Shown: positions 18,008-27,106, counted from the stretch's first letter. The stretch is 64,000 bases of DNA from Aestuariirhabdus haliotis (GCF_023509475.1 NZ_JAKSDZ010000011.1:20980-84979); one strand, 5' to 3'. The notes: generated by a model not told the origin, from the letters alone. Translations and numbers: made by a program.

Positions 18008-18213
18008 TCTTTACTCTCCGTGATATTTGAATGAGCCGACCACAATAGCAGATCAGTTAGCAAAAAGCTGAGATATAGGTAAAACCCTGAGCCAGCTCTA
18101 CGCTTCCGTCAGGAAGCCGGGATTATGATTAAAATCTGTACTTGTACGTATTTATACCTATAGACTGAACCTTCATAAAAAAGACGGATTCGGATCTAAT
18201 CAAGGAGAGAAAT

Positions 18214-19077
18214 ATGCGTTTTGCTATTGCGGCGTTCATGCTGGTGAGCATGTACTTTTCAACCAGTGCCAATGCTGCCGATTTAACCCAGACATTAAAG
18301 CGGATCGATAAATCCGGTGAGATCAACCTGGGATATCGTGAAAACGAACCACCCATGTCTTTCCATGATCCCGATGGCAAACCGGTCGGCTATACCATCG
18401 ATCTTTGTAATCTGATCGTTGCTGGCGTCAAGCTCAAGCTTGAACGCTCCGACATAAAAGTTAACTACGTTCCGGTCACTGCCGAGAATCGCTTTAGCGC
18501 TGTTCAGTCTAAAGAGATCGATCTGCTCTGTGGTGCCACCACGAAAACCCTGAGCCGGTCGGAGCTGGTTGGTTTTACCCAGCTTACCTTTGTCACGGGT
18601 GCCTCGATGCTGAGCCTGACCGAAAAAGAAGTTCCCAGCATTAAGGATCTGAAAGGCAAACGCATCGCCGTAGTCAAGAACACCACGACTCTGGAAACTA
18701 TTAAAAACATTATCACTGAGCGCCTGATCGATGCCGAAATTGTCCAAGTCGAGTCGGCCGTTGAAGCGATGGATATGCTGGATAAATCAGAGATCGATGC
18801 TTTCTCTTCTGATCAGGCGGTATTGATCGGACAGATCATCGACCGGGAAGGTGTGAAGAAATATTCCCTGTCCAAAGAGATGTACTCATTCGAACCTTTT
18901 GCCATCGCTCTGCAGCGAGGCGATGCTGATTTCCAACTGGTCGCCGATCGAGTATTGGCCCAGCTCTATCGTAGCGGTCAAATCGGCACTATCTATAATC
19001 AGTGGTTCGGCCGCTTTGGCGAAAAAGCACCCATGATTTTACAGGCAATGTATCAGCTGAACGCTACACCAAAATAG
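18214..19077 (+). CDS. Periplasmic amino-acid-binding protein (SBP_bac_3)
   Basis: A 287-residue exported protein. The signal peptide ends near SANA/ADL (residues 18-24). The mature part begins INLGYRENEPPMSFHDPDGKPVGY, typical of the polar-amino-acid binding family (GltI/AatJ type), and contains the late hinge segment AFSSDQAVLIG. No permease or ATPase gene lies beside it, so it is an orphan component. AAGGAGAG precedes the ATG. Confidence 0.88.
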   Translation: MRFAIAAFMLVSMYFSTSANAADLTQTLKRIDKSGEINLGYRENEPPMSFHDPDGKPVGYTIDLCNLIVAGVKLKLERSDIKVNYVPVTAENRFSAVQSKEIDLLCGATTKTLSRSELVGFTQLTFVTGASMLSLTEKEVPSIKDLKGKRIAVVKNTTTLETIKNIITERLIDAEIVQVESAVEAMDMLDKSEIDAFSSDQAVLIGQIIDREGVKKYSLSKEMYSFEPFAIALQRGDADFQLVADRVLAQLYRSGQIGTIYNQWFGRFGEKAPMILQAMYQLNATPK

Positions 19078-19103
19078 TTCACTAATCGCCTGATTTGATA
19101 ACC

Positions 19104-19136
19104 GGCGCTAGGCGAGCTTGATGCTTGCCTAGCGCC
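19104..19136. terminator. Bidirectional hairpin between convergent genes
   Basis: GGCGCTAGGC (19104-19113) and GCCTAGCGCC (19127-19136) are perfect reverse complements; an inner AGC/GCT adds three pairs. It separates the binding-protein gene from the convergent SpeE-like gene and overlaps the latter's stop codon. There is no long T-run. Confidence 0.65.
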
Positions 19137-19812
19137 AGGGCTTCTGCGCCAGAAAAATGGTATGGCGACTGCCTTTGCCTTGCCGTGCCCTCACGGTGCG
19201 AGTCTTGGCTTTAAAACCGGCTTTCTTGAGGCGAATGTTAAACATGGGATCAGCACCTGCCGACCAGATCGCCAGCATGCCTTCCGGGTGCAGACTGTCG
19301 TATATCGCGGCCAGCCCTGCCATGGAATAGAGGCCGTTGTTATCGGTATGAGTGATACCTTCGGGGCCGTTATCCACATCGAGCAAGATGGCATCAAAAC
19401 TTGGCTGACGAGGTGCAAACAGCTGCGCCACATCACCGGCATGAATGCGGGTACGACTGTCTCGCAGAGGGTGACCGGCACATTCCCCCAGCGGCCCTCG
19501 ATTCCATTCGACCACTTCGGGAATCAGCTCAGCCACGGTCACTGTGGCCGATGCTGATACCGCCTTGAGTGCCGCCGCAAGAGTAAACCCCATACCCAGT
19601 CCGCCGACCAGAACCTGGGCATCATCGGCTTCGCTCAGGTGGGCACAACCCAGCTCCGATAAAGCCTCTTCCGAACTGTGCACCCGGCTGTTCATCAGCT
19701 CGCCGCGAACGCCAGACAGGCGGATCGAAAATTCCTTATCCCGCTGGGATAGCTTTAGCTGACCACCACCGTTCGGAATGTCTGCCACACCCAATTCTGT
19801 CCAGGGATTCAT
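19129..19812 (-). CDS. Spermidine synthase-like (methyltransferase-fold) protein, paralogue
   Basis: A 227-residue protein sharing the main blocks of the 7440-8165 protein: VLVGGLGMGFTLAAAL, DAILLDVDNGPEG, and LYSMAGLAAIYDSL followed by an AIWS strand. The catalytic-type aspartate of aminopropyltransferases is in DVDNGP. It is shorter than SpeE and probably not a true spermidine synthase. The two genes are about 11 kb apart and look like an old duplication. Confidence 0.78.
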   Translation of the reverse strand: MNPWTELGVADIPNGGGQLKLSQRDKEFSIRLSGVRGELMNSRVHSSEEALSELGCAHLSEADDAQVLVGGLGMGFTLAAALKAVSASATVTVAELIPEVVEWNRGPLGECAGHPLRDSRTRIHAGDVAQLFAPRQPSFDAILLDVDNGPEGITHTDNNGLYSMAGLAAIYDSLHPEGMLAIWSAGADPMFNIRLKKAGFKAKTRTVRARQGKGSRHTIFLAQKPWR

Positions 19813-19870
19813 AACCGCCTCAAAAATATTGCCGAAGGAATGGCGCGCACTCTACCACAGTTGCTTAGAA

Positions 19871-19913
19871 GCACCTGTGATTAATTAGGGCACCCCTGAT
19901 TATTTCGGATAGC
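19871..19913 (+). repeat. Dispersed repeat, copy 1 (tandem double)
   Basis: Two adjacent versions of the GGCACC-CTGATTAATTC element: GCACCTGTGATTAATTA, then TAGGGCACCCCTGATTATTTCGGATAGC. Further copies occur at 21944, 24553 (inverted), 55119 and 63879, with a degenerate one at 43123. It lies in the gap between the SpeE-like and alcohol dehydrogenase genes. Confidence 0.6.
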
Positions 19914-20039
19914 GACCGAGGTTAGCTGCTGGCCGGCAAAGATCAGCACATAGGAAGGCATTCAACCAGACGTCCGATGGACGCCTGGCTTTCAAGTAGA
20001 CTCGACGGCCCCCACCAAGGCGCCGTGAGCCACTCAGGC

Positions 20040-21191
20040 TTACATCAGTTTTTGATAGATACCGACGATTTCATCGCTAGTCGCTTCCCTCGGATTGGTC
20101 AACGAACAAGGATCATTGAGGGCATTGATCGCCATAAATTCCAGGCGCTCAACCTTCACACCGAGATCACCCAGTTTTTGCTTGGTACCCACCTTGGCGG
20201 ACAACAACTCAATGGCTTGCACGCCAGCTTCGGCGGCGTCGGACGCACTCATTGCGGTCACATCAACCCCCATTGCCTTGGCAATGTCGGCAAAACGCTC
20301 CGGCGTTTTTGCGGCATTAAAGCGGGCCACTTCGGGCAACAGGATCGCGTTGCACAGGCCATGCACCAGGTCATAAACACCTCCCAGCTGGTGCGCCATG
20401 GAGTGCACATAACCCAGCGAGGCGTTGGAAAACGCCATCCCGGCCAGATACTCGGCATATTGCATGGCGTCCCGGGCAGCACGGTCTTCACCGTTCTGAA
20501 CGGCCGCTTCCAGATTGTTGGCAACCAATTCTATCGCCTTGATCGCGGACGCATCGGTAATTGGCGTTGCCATGGTGGAAACATAGGCCTCAACTGCATG
20601 AGTCAGGGCATCCATACCGGTCGCCGCCGTCAGGTGCTTGGGCATAGCTACCATCAGCTCGGTATCATTAACGGCGATAATCGGCGTGATGTTTTTGTCC
20701 ACCACCGGATACTTGGTGTGATTGGCTTCGTCGGTGACCACACTGAAGACGGTCATCTCGGCCGCCGTGCCCGCTGTGGTATTCACAGTAACCAACGGCA
20801 GTTGAGGCTTTTTGGACAGGTGGACCCCTTTTGAATAATCACTAATGTGACCGCCATTGGTCGCTACAAGAGCAATGCCCTTGGCACAATCGTGGGGCGA
20901 ACCACCGCCAAATGAAATAACAAAATCACAGCCCTCTTGCTGCAGCAAACTCAGGCCATCTTCGATATTTTTTTCGGTCGGGTTGGGCTTTACATCATCG
21001 AAAATAACAAAATCGATTTGATGACTATCCAGTTCACGGGTCAGATTATCAACCAGCTTGATATCCACCAAAACCTTGTCGGTCACCACCAGGGCTTTTT
21101 TGAATTCCCTTGCGGTCAGCTCCGGGCCCAACTCTTTAATGGCGTCAGGACCCAACAAAGACATAGGGGGCATATAAAAGGCGTTACTCAT
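20040..21191 (-). CDS. Iron-containing alcohol dehydrogenase
   Basis: A 383-residue type III (Fe) alcohol dehydrogenase of the AdhB/YiaY/FucO kind. The NAD-binding motif is ISFGGGSPHDCAKG. Metal ligands are expected in GMDALTHAVEAY (Asp, His) and in SMAHQLGGVYDLVHG (two His). It oxidises or reduces short primary alcohols and aldehydes with NAD(H) in the cytoplasm. It stands alone, with a 0.9-kb gene-poor stretch upstream, and no aldehyde dehydrogenase is adjacent. Confidence 0.92.
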   Translation of the reverse strand: MSNAFYMPPMSLLGPDAIKELGPELTAREFKKALVVTDKVLVDIKLVDNLTRELDSHQIDFVIFDDVKPNPTEKNIEDGLSLLQQEGCDFVISFGGGSPHDCAKGIALVATNGGHISDYSKGVHLSKKPQLPLVTVNTTAGTAAEMTVFSVVTDEANHTKYPVVDKNITPIIAVNDTELMVAMPKHLTAATGMDALTHAVEAYVSTMATPITDASAIKAIELVANNLEAAVQNGEDRAARDAMQYAEYLAGMAFSNASLGYVHSMAHQLGGVYDLVHGLCNAILLPEVARFNAAKTPERFADIAKAMGVDVTAMSASDAAEAGVQAIELLSAKVGTKQKLGDLGVKVERLEFMAINALNDPCSLTNPREATSDEIVGIYQKLM

Positions 21192-21339
21192 GGCTTATTC
21201 CTCACAATCAAATATAAAAAAGCATCCAATTCCAAGACCGAGGCGGTGATGAAGCAATAACATCGAAGCGGCTTCAGCGACCTCTGGAAAACCTTCTGTA
21301 GCAATCCGCTGCATCAGCGATTCGTTTGCTACAGGCAAG

Positions 21340-21363
21340 AAAGGGCAGTCAACGCTGCCCTTT
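21340..21363. terminator. Hairpin with 9-bp stem
   Basis: AAAGGGCAG pairs with CTGCCCTTT around a 6-base loop. Read on the minus strand it lies about 30 bases after the stop of a short remnant frame, like the terminator of a lost gene. Only a short T-run follows. Confidence 0.5.
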
Positions 21364-21391
21364 ACATCAACCGATCACTACTTTGCCTTGC

Positions 21392-21490
21392 TTAAGCATT
21401 GGCAAGCTGCGGCTTAAGCTTGGCTTTTTCCTGCATTTCCAGATCAGGCTCGACTGCTGGACTAGTGGCCAACGCAGGAAACGATTTAAC
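21392..21490 (-). pseudogene. Possible C-terminal remnant of a lost gene
   Basis: A minus-strand frame of about 33 codons ends EMQEKAKLKPQLANA then TAA, followed by the 21340-21363 hairpin. It has no plausible start and is closed upstream by a TAG. It may be the tail of a gene deleted upstream of the alcohol dehydrogenase, but composition alone supports this and chance is possible. Confidence 0.25.
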
Positions 21491-21943
21491 CTAAAAAAGC
21501 GCGACTCCAGACAAAAAAGAATATAGCCTAATTGTTACCGTTGTTTTGCAAGCGACTGACTCTATTTGGGGATATCTGGCACCCTGTCATGGCAAATAAG
21601 GTAAGAACGGCGTACAAGAACCCGGTACACCGATAACGGCGAGTTACTGCCCATAGAATTTTGGGTGCTCGATTCATTAGCTTTTTCTACCCAATAACCA
21701 AAAGCCTGACTTTTTACGATCCTGAAGTGCCCTTTGGATCTACCAAAAATACGTTCATGGCTACTTCAAGCGTGCTGAATACTATCCACACCGGAGCACA
21801 TTCCGCTGAGCTTCCCGAACAACCTGAAGCAATAAATAAACTCTAGTCATAACAAGCAAAAAATCCTATACGTATTTCTGGCAGACCTGAGCAAAGACTG
21901 ACGCGGGTCATAGAAAGACCAATTACTCATTTCGGTTTATACC

Positions 21944-21970
21944 TAGGGCACCGCTGATTAATTCAGAAGA
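21944..21970 (+). repeat. Dispersed repeat, copy 2
   Basis: TAGGGCACCGCTGATTAATT followed by CAGAAGA. It matches in inverted orientation the copy at 24553-24576, sharing the core over about 20 positions. The two face each other across the zinc-ribbon remnant and trpB. Confidence 0.7.
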
Positions 21971-22090
21971 TGGATTTGATGTCGGACTGATAGCATAATG
22001 ATGATCAAAGAGCCCAGAAATCAGCTAACAGTAAGTTACCAGATAGCTTCAGGGTGATTTCGAGTTTTTCAGCAGGAAAATCATTATTCT

Positions 22091-22710
22091 ATGATCTTTT
22101 TATTGGGCGAGAAAACTATCGAACAATCGGAAGACCTTGGCTCTTTTGATTGCCCGGTTTGCAAACATTCAACCCACCTACTCGATATTAAAAATCGAAA
22201 TTATTTTACGATATTCTTTATTCGTACATTCCCCTGGATACCATCGCTGAATATTTGAAATGTTCAGATTGCGGCCATGCTTTTTCCTCTAAAACCGATT
22301 CAGAACCAACCTATTATGATCCTTTGAAATCAATCCTGGCTTATCTGTTGGCCGGCTATGGGCTTATTAATGGCGTAGAGACCGCCAAAGATATTTTCCA
22401 GTCCGCGACCGGATCAAAAATTGATTTTTCAGATTTACAGGAAAGGGTCGACAACATCCAACAGAACAACCAATTACCAGACGACTTGAAGCAGGTTGCC
22501 AGAAGACTAAGTTGGTTGGATAAAGTGTTACTTATTGAAGCCGCCTACCTGCTTATATTTACCGCTCGCCCCATAGAATACGAGGAACGACTCAAGATCA
22601 ATTTACTGGCCAACGCAATGGAAATAGGATTAGAAGGGGTTGATGCAATCATTAAGCATCTTCGAGATCAGGATTATAAAGGTTTTGCCCCCTTACAAAT
22701 ACCCAACTGA
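22091..22710 (+). pseudogene. Frameshifted zinc-ribbon membrane-associated protein
   Basis: Two frames together read as one protein. The first (22091-22258) starts MIFLLGEKTIEQ and has CPVCKHSTHLLDIKNRNYFTIFFI. The second, in the -1 frame, continues YIPLDTIAEYLKCSDCGHAF to the stop at 22710. The two CxxC pairs and the FTIFFIP-type segment between them are typical of bacterial zinc-ribbon proteins, so the gene looks broken by a one-base loss near 22213-22232. The C-terminal ~130 residues include YGLINGVETAKDIF and are of unknown function. I see no good slippery heptamer for programmed frameshifting. A sequencing error is also possible. The second frame alone would need a TTG start at 22255. 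Confidence 0.6.
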
Positions 22711-22861
22711 TGGACAGAGAATAACGATAGAAACATCAAGTTTTTTTATAATGCTGCATCCTGTTCGATGCTTGAACCGATCCGTACTGTAACTTCATAG
22801 CAACAGCGCGATATAGCCCTTGGGTTATTCACGCGGCTTGATGATTGGCCCATAAGCACAG

Positions 22862-22912
22862 CAGAGCGCCGATCTATTGATCGTTAACCGATGCAATAGA
22901 TCCAGCACTCTG
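22862..22912. repeat. Long imperfect inverted repeat downstream of trpB
   Basis: The arm CAGAGCGCCGATCTATTG (22862-22879) faces CAATAGATCCAGCACTCTG (22894-22912). The inner nine bases pair perfectly and the outer part with one bulge and two mismatches. It begins 18 bases past the trpB stop on the minus strand, so it may terminate or stabilise the transcript, though no T-run follows. Confidence 0.55.
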
Positions 22913-22929
22913 ATCGCTGAAACTTGCCA

Positions 22930-24129
22930 CTACAATCCGAGTTTATTGGCAACAAAATCCACGTCTTTATCACCCCGTCCCGAAAGATTGATCAAAATAC
23001 TTTGATCGCTTGGCATCGCCTTGGCGGCTCGCATCGCATAGGCTACCGCATGGGCACTTTCCAGCGCAGGAATAATGCCTTCCACACGAGAAAGCGTCAT
23101 AAAGGCATCCAGACACTCCTCATCAGTCGCGCTCTGGTAATCCACACGCTTAATGTCTTTCAGGTAGCAATGTTGAGGCCCTACACCTGGATAGTCGAGC
23201 CCCGAAGCGATGGAGTAAACCGGCAAAGGATTACCTTCATCATCTTGCAGGTTGTAACACTCAAACCCATGCAGTGCTCCCTTGCTTCCCAATGTTAGCG
23301 TGGCAGCATGGTCGGCTGTATCCAAACCTTTTCCGGCGGGTTCTACACCAACAATTTTCACATCTCTGTCTTCAAGGAAAGCGGTGAAGAGACCCAGGGC
23401 ATTTGAGCCACCGCCTACGCAAGCGGTGATCATATCCGGCAGTTTTCCCTTTTTTTCCAGAAACTGTGCCCGCGCTTCTTTGCCGATAACACTCTGAAAG
23501 TCTCTCACCATTCGAGGGAAAGGGTGCGGTCCGACGACAGAACCTATCGCGTAGAAAAAATTGACCGGATCTTTCAAATATTCCTCAAAGGCACTATCAA
23601 CGGCGTCTTTCAAGGTTTTGGTACCTCGAGTAACGGGTACCAGCTTGCAACCAAGGATTTTCATTTTGGTCACATTGGGGTGCTCTTTTTCGATATCGAT
23701 CTGCCCCATATGAATTTCGCATTTGATACCCACCAAAGCGCACGCGGTGGCCAGAGCGACACCGTGTTGACCCGCACCGGTTTCTGCCAGCACCTTGGTT
23801 TTGCCCATATGCTTGGCAAGCAGAGCCTCCCCCAGACAATGATTGATTTTATGGGCACCGGTATGATTGAGGTCTTCGCGCTTCAGAAAAATCTGCGCCC
23901 CACCAATCTGATCGGACAAACGCTTAGCATGATAGATAGGACTGGGTCGCCCCGTATAATCAGCATTCAATAACCGCAATTCCTGCTGAAAGGCCTCAGT
24001 TTGACTAACCTGCTCGTAAGCTTCGTTAATCTCATCCATGATCTGTTTAAGTTCCGGCGGAACGATCTGCCCACCGTACTCGCCAAAATACCCTCGCTCA
24101 TCGGGCATTGGAGCAAATTCAAATGACAT
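22930..24129 (-). CDS. trpB: Tryptophan synthase beta subunit (orphan)
   Basis: A 399-residue TrpB1-type enzyme. The pyridoxal-phosphate lysine is Lys94 in [10 protein letters not shown]. Indole- and serine-site segments are canonical: [35 protein letters not shown] and NLSGRGDKD. It makes tryptophan from indole and serine, normally in a complex with TrpA. I chose the ATG at 24129 because [20 protein letters not shown] matches the family; the frame extends upstream without support. No trpA or other trp gene is adjacent, and the gene is enclosed by inverted repeats, so this may be a displaced or extra copy. Confidence 0.93.
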   Translation of the reverse strand: MSFEFAPMPDERGYFGEYGGQIVPPELKQIMDEINEAYEQVSQTEAFQQELRLLNADYTGRPSPIYHAKRLSDQIGGAQIFLKREDLNHTGAHKINHCLGEALLAKHMGKTKVLAETGAGQHGVALATACALVGIKCEIHMGQIDIEKEHPNVTKMKILGCKLVPVTRGTKTLKDAVDSAFEEYLKDPVNFFYAIGSVVGPHPFPRMVRDFQSVIGKEARAQFLEKKGKLPDMITACVGGGSNALGLFTAFLEDRDVKIVGVEPAGKGLDTADHAATLTLGSKGALHGFECYNLQDDEGNPLPVYSIASGLDYPGVGPQHCYLKDIKRVDYQSATDEECLDAFMTLSRVEGIIPALESAHAVAYAMRAAKAMPSDQSILINLSGRGDKDVDFVANKLGL

Positions 24130-24675
24130 AGTGGCACCCTCAAATGTTTTTATAAGACAAAAAAGTATATCGGATTTCACCCGACAAAGAATCATAGAGA
24201 AGAGTCATAAGAATGCTGTCAAACTCAATCGGTAAACATTCCCCTCTTTATGGACGAACGAACGCTCTATCTCGTGTACTTTGTGTCCAGCCTTCCTTCT
24301 CAACCGGGCTCTAAGATCATCCTGATTGATTCGGGTAAATCCTGGTCTCCCGGCCAGCTCAGAGTCAGAGTACGCCTTTGAAATACGGCCGAGGCTTTCG
24401 AGGAGGCACAGTAAAGTTCTGGAAGCCCCGCAGGGCCACCCGAGAATACTTCTCTTTTCCGACTCTTGTCCTGTATGACGCACTTCGCCGTCATAAAAAG
24501 TTATCTCAGGTATCGCTGAGTTCTGCCTGATTCGCCTGAAAGCCAGAGTTCATCTGAATTAATCAGAGGTGCCCTAGTTATCACTTGATGTTAGTTTCTC
24601 CTATGCATACCCTTTTCAAACAACGTATGGTCGATTATCCATACACAAAACATCTCTGAATAATGAGGTAAACCA
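24130..24675. other. Intergenic region between trpB and the small membrane protein
   Basis: A 546-base stretch with the trpB upstream region and an inverted copy of the dispersed repeat at 24553-24576. A minus-strand frame of 92 codons (24205-24483) has no recognisable features and no good ribosome-binding site. I see no gene. Confidence 0.55.
24553..24576 (-). repeat. Dispersed repeat, copy 3 (inverted)
   Basis: The minus strand reads TAGGGCACCTCTGATTAATT followed by CAGA, the best match to the copy at 21944-21970 but in opposite orientation. Both are flanked by CTA on the outer side. Confidence 0.7.
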
Positions 24676-24993
24676 TTGACTAGCTATTGTGCGTATCACA
24701 CCGTTGCGCTATTTGTCCTGGCCATAATGGGAATTGTCTTTTGGCCAGAAGGGGGTCTTAGTCTGGTTGGTGATACCCCTGACGCCCTCCTCGGGGAGGG
24801 AGGTTTCATTGTGTTAATACTGGTCTTGCTGATCCCAACATTTATACATCTACTGTTAACGCTGGCGAATATGATCAAGCATGATAAGTGGGTCTGGGCT
24901 TTTGCTACCTCGCTGGTATGGTTTGGTGCTACCCTTCCTTACTACTTTATTGTTTATCGACGTAGAAAAAGAGTAAAGAGGGCCAGCAGCTGA
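24676..24993 (+). CDS. Small hydrophobic membrane protein
   Basis: 105 residues with three hydrophobic segments (TVALFVLAIMGIVFW, GFIVLILVLLIPTFIHLLLTL, WAFATSLVWFGATLPYYFIV) and a basic C-terminus RRRKRVKR. The start is TTG with GAGG eight bases upstream, unusual but supported. The family is not recognised. Confidence 0.6.
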   Translation: MTSYCAYHTVALFVLAIMGIVFWPEGGLSLVGDTPDALLGEGGFIVLILVLLIPTFIHLLLTLANMIKHDKWVWAFATSLVWFGATLPYYFIVYRRRKRVKRASS

Positions 24994-25048
24994 GGGCCTT
25001 TCAGGGTTTTACCTGTTAGACGAGCCCCGACTCAATACACTGCACCCT

Positions 25049-26266
25049 ATGCCTCCAATTATACTAACTCGTCCGCAGGATCTTTCCCGATTACGCCGCC
25101 TGGCCCTGTCGGCCCAAGGTCTGCTGCAAGCGCAACCCTTTGGCAGAGGCTTAGCCGGAGCGCGCAAAGCGATAAGCCACCTGGGATACATACAGATCGA
25201 TACGATCTCCGTAGTAGAGCGTGCCCACCACCATGTGATCTATTCCAGGGTACCGAACTACAAGCCCGCAATGACCAATCGCATGTTACTCGACGGTGAT
25301 ATTTTTGAATATTGGGCGCACGCGGCCGCCTTTATCCCCATTGCCGACTATCGTTTCTCTTTACCCTACAAGCAGGCCATCAAGAAGGGGCGGGTCCATT
25401 GGTATAAAAACCCGGATCAAAAACTGATGGCTGAGCTTTTATCGCGCATACGCTCAGACGGGCCACTCCGGTCCCGGGATATCGAAACCAGTACAGGCCA
25501 GCGAGGCGACTGGTGGGATTGGAAACCTGCCAAGAAGGCGCTCGAACAACTCTATATGCAAGGTGACCTGATGGTGTGCGATCGCACCGGTTTCCAGAAG
25601 ACTTATGACCTGACCGAGCGAGTGTTACCTTCCCATATCGATTCATCCCTACCTACCGCGGAAGAGTTTGCGGCTCATCTTGTTGACCATCAACTGGCCT
25701 GCCATGGCCTGGTCTCCCTTAAAGGCTTCACCTACCTGAGACGCGACAACAAACTCCGCCAAACGGTCAAACAGCTGGTACAGAAGCGACTCACCCAGGG
25801 CTCTCTGGAACAATTTCAGTTAACCAACGGTGAACGGTTTCTACTCGAATCCGGCGCCTTCGAGCGTCCTAAACCTCGAGTCAGTAACCGCCTGTTAATC
25901 CTGTCTCCATTCGACAATGCGGTGATTCAGCGCGAGCGCCTGAAAGCTCTGTTCCAATTTGATTATCAGCTGGAATGCTATGTTCCCGCCGCCAAACGTC
26001 AACACGGTTACTTCAGCCTGCCCCTGCTCTATCGAGATGAATTTATTGGTCGCATGGACTGCAAAGCCCATCGCAAAAGCCGGCACCTGGAGATCAAGTC
26101 CCTGCATTTTGAAGACAAGCCATTCGATCAAGAGGCGGTAATTGATGTCTTTGCTTCGGCCATTCAATCATTCTGCTTATTTCAAAATTGCGACTCCGCA
26201 TCTTTGCTGGACCACCCGCCAACCGGCATTCATCGACAACTCCAGCGCGCGATCAAACGGTTATAG
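25049..26266 (+). CDS. DNA crosslink glycosylase family protein (YcaQ/AlkX-like, HTH_42)
   Basis: A 405-residue winged-helix protein of the HTH_42 family. The active-site motif reads QID at residues 49-51 (GYIQIDTISVVERAHHHV), the QxD pattern of Escherichia coli YcaQ/AlkX rather than the QxQ of Streptomyces AlkZ. YcaQ unhooks DNA interstrand crosslinks as a monofunctional glycosylase. It starts 55 bases after the small membrane protein. The family call is firm; repair of crosslinks here is inferred. Confidence 0.87.
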   Translation: MPPIILTRPQDLSRLRRLALSAQGLLQAQPFGRGLAGARKAISHLGYIQIDTISVVERAHHHVIYSRVPNYKPAMTNRMLLDGDIFEYWAHAAAFIPIADYRFSLPYKQAIKKGRVHWYKNPDQKLMAELLSRIRSDGPLRSRDIETSTGQRGDWWDWKPAKKALEQLYMQGDLMVCDRTGFQKTYDLTERVLPSHIDSSLPTAEEFAAHLVDHQLACHGLVSLKGFTYLRRDNKLRQTVKQLVQKRLTQGSLEQFQLTNGERFLLESGAFERPKPRVSNRLLILSPFDNAVIQRERLKALFQFDYQLECYVPAAKRQHGYFSLPLLYRDEFIGRMDCKAHRKSRHLEIKSLHFEDKPFDQEAVIDVFASAIQSFCLFQNCDSASLLDHPPTGIHRQLQRAIKRL

Positions 26267-26347
26267 TAGAGCCGTGGCCCTTATCTTTCTCCCGCACTAC
26301 ACTGGTTAGCATTAAGGCATCACCACTTAAAGAAGGCCAGATAAACT

Positions 26348-27106
26348 ATGAGAATGTTAAAACTGACCGAACACAACATTGAAGACCAACACCTGTGCTG
26401 CGCCATTAGCGATAAGAAGTGCCGCGATGGCTACGCAAAGAAACAAACCTGGTTAAAGTCCGAGTTCAAGAATGGCTATACCTTTCAAAAATTTGATGTT
26501 CGAGGAAAGGTTTTCATCGAATACGTTCCCATCGAACACTCCTGGTTACCATTGCAAGGCAGCAACTTTATGGTCATTAACTGTTTTTGGGTGTCAGGAA
26601 AATTCAAAGGAGAGGGAAACGGGAAAAAGCTGTTGCAACAGTGCATGAAGGATGCAGGCAACATGGATGGTGTGGTGGCCATTTCCAGCGACAAAAAACG
26701 GCCTTTTATGAGCGACCCTGATTTTTTAAAACACCAGGGATTTGAAATTATTGATGAAGCTCCGCCTTTTTCTAAACTCTGGGGCCTGAAAACCAACCCC
26801 GAATCACGCTACCCGACAATTATGAAAAGTGCCAAATCCGGGGTATGTCCTGATAACAATGGCATCACGGCTTACTATTCAAACAGCTGCCCTTTTACTG
26901 ACTATTACACCAATCAATTGCTCAGAGACTATGCCGAGAACAATGATATCCCCCTGACAATCCATCATATAAAAAGCAAAAAAGACGGTCGCAAAATGCC
27001 GATACCCTGGATCATCAACAGCGTGTTTTATAAAGGACAACTGGTCACATTAGAGATGAAAGCCGAAAGGCATCTGGACAAACTAATCCACCCGGACCCT
27101 CAGTAA
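26348..27106 (+). CDS. GNAT acetyltransferase with YoaP-like C-terminal domain
   Basis: A 252-residue protein. Residues ~1-150 look like a GNAT domain (FWVSGKFKGEGNGKKLLQQCMKDA as the acetyl-CoA loop, then FLKHQGFEIIDEAPPF). The C-terminal ~90 residues (YYSNSCPFTDYYTNQLLRDY, then a strand and INSVFYKGQLVTLEM) resemble the YoaP thioredoxin-like domain. Substrate unknown. The gene looks more A/T-rich than its neighbours, which may reflect transfer. Confidence 0.78.
   Translation: MRMLKLTEHNIEDQHLCCAISDKKCRDGYAKKQTWLKSEFKNGYTFQKFDVRGKVFIEYVPIEHSWLPLQGSNFMVINCFWVSGKFKGEGNGKKLLQQCMKDAGNMDGVVAISSDKKRPFMSDPDFLKHQGFEIIDEAPPFSKLWGLKTNPESRYPTIMKSAKSGVCPDNNGITAYYSNSCPFTDYYTNQLLRDYAENNDIPLTIHHIKSKKDGRKMPIPWIINSVFYKGQLVTLEMKAERHLDKLIHPDPQ

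Larger units (their letters stand above)
21192..22090. other. Gene-poor stretch upstream of the alcohol dehydrogenase
   Basis: About 900 bases with no convincing intact gene. It holds the adh promoter region, a hairpin at 21340-21363, a short minus-strand coding-like remnant (21392-21490) and one copy of the dispersed repeat (21944-21970). Short open frames here have no recognisable protein features. Confidence 0.6.

Noticed and set aside
21661..21846. 61-codon frame upstream of trpB
   Set aside because: Needs a TTG start without a ribosome-binding site and has no features.
24205..24483. 92-codon minus-strand frame upstream of trpB
   Set aside because: No ribosome-binding site, no family, irregular composition; treated as intergenic.
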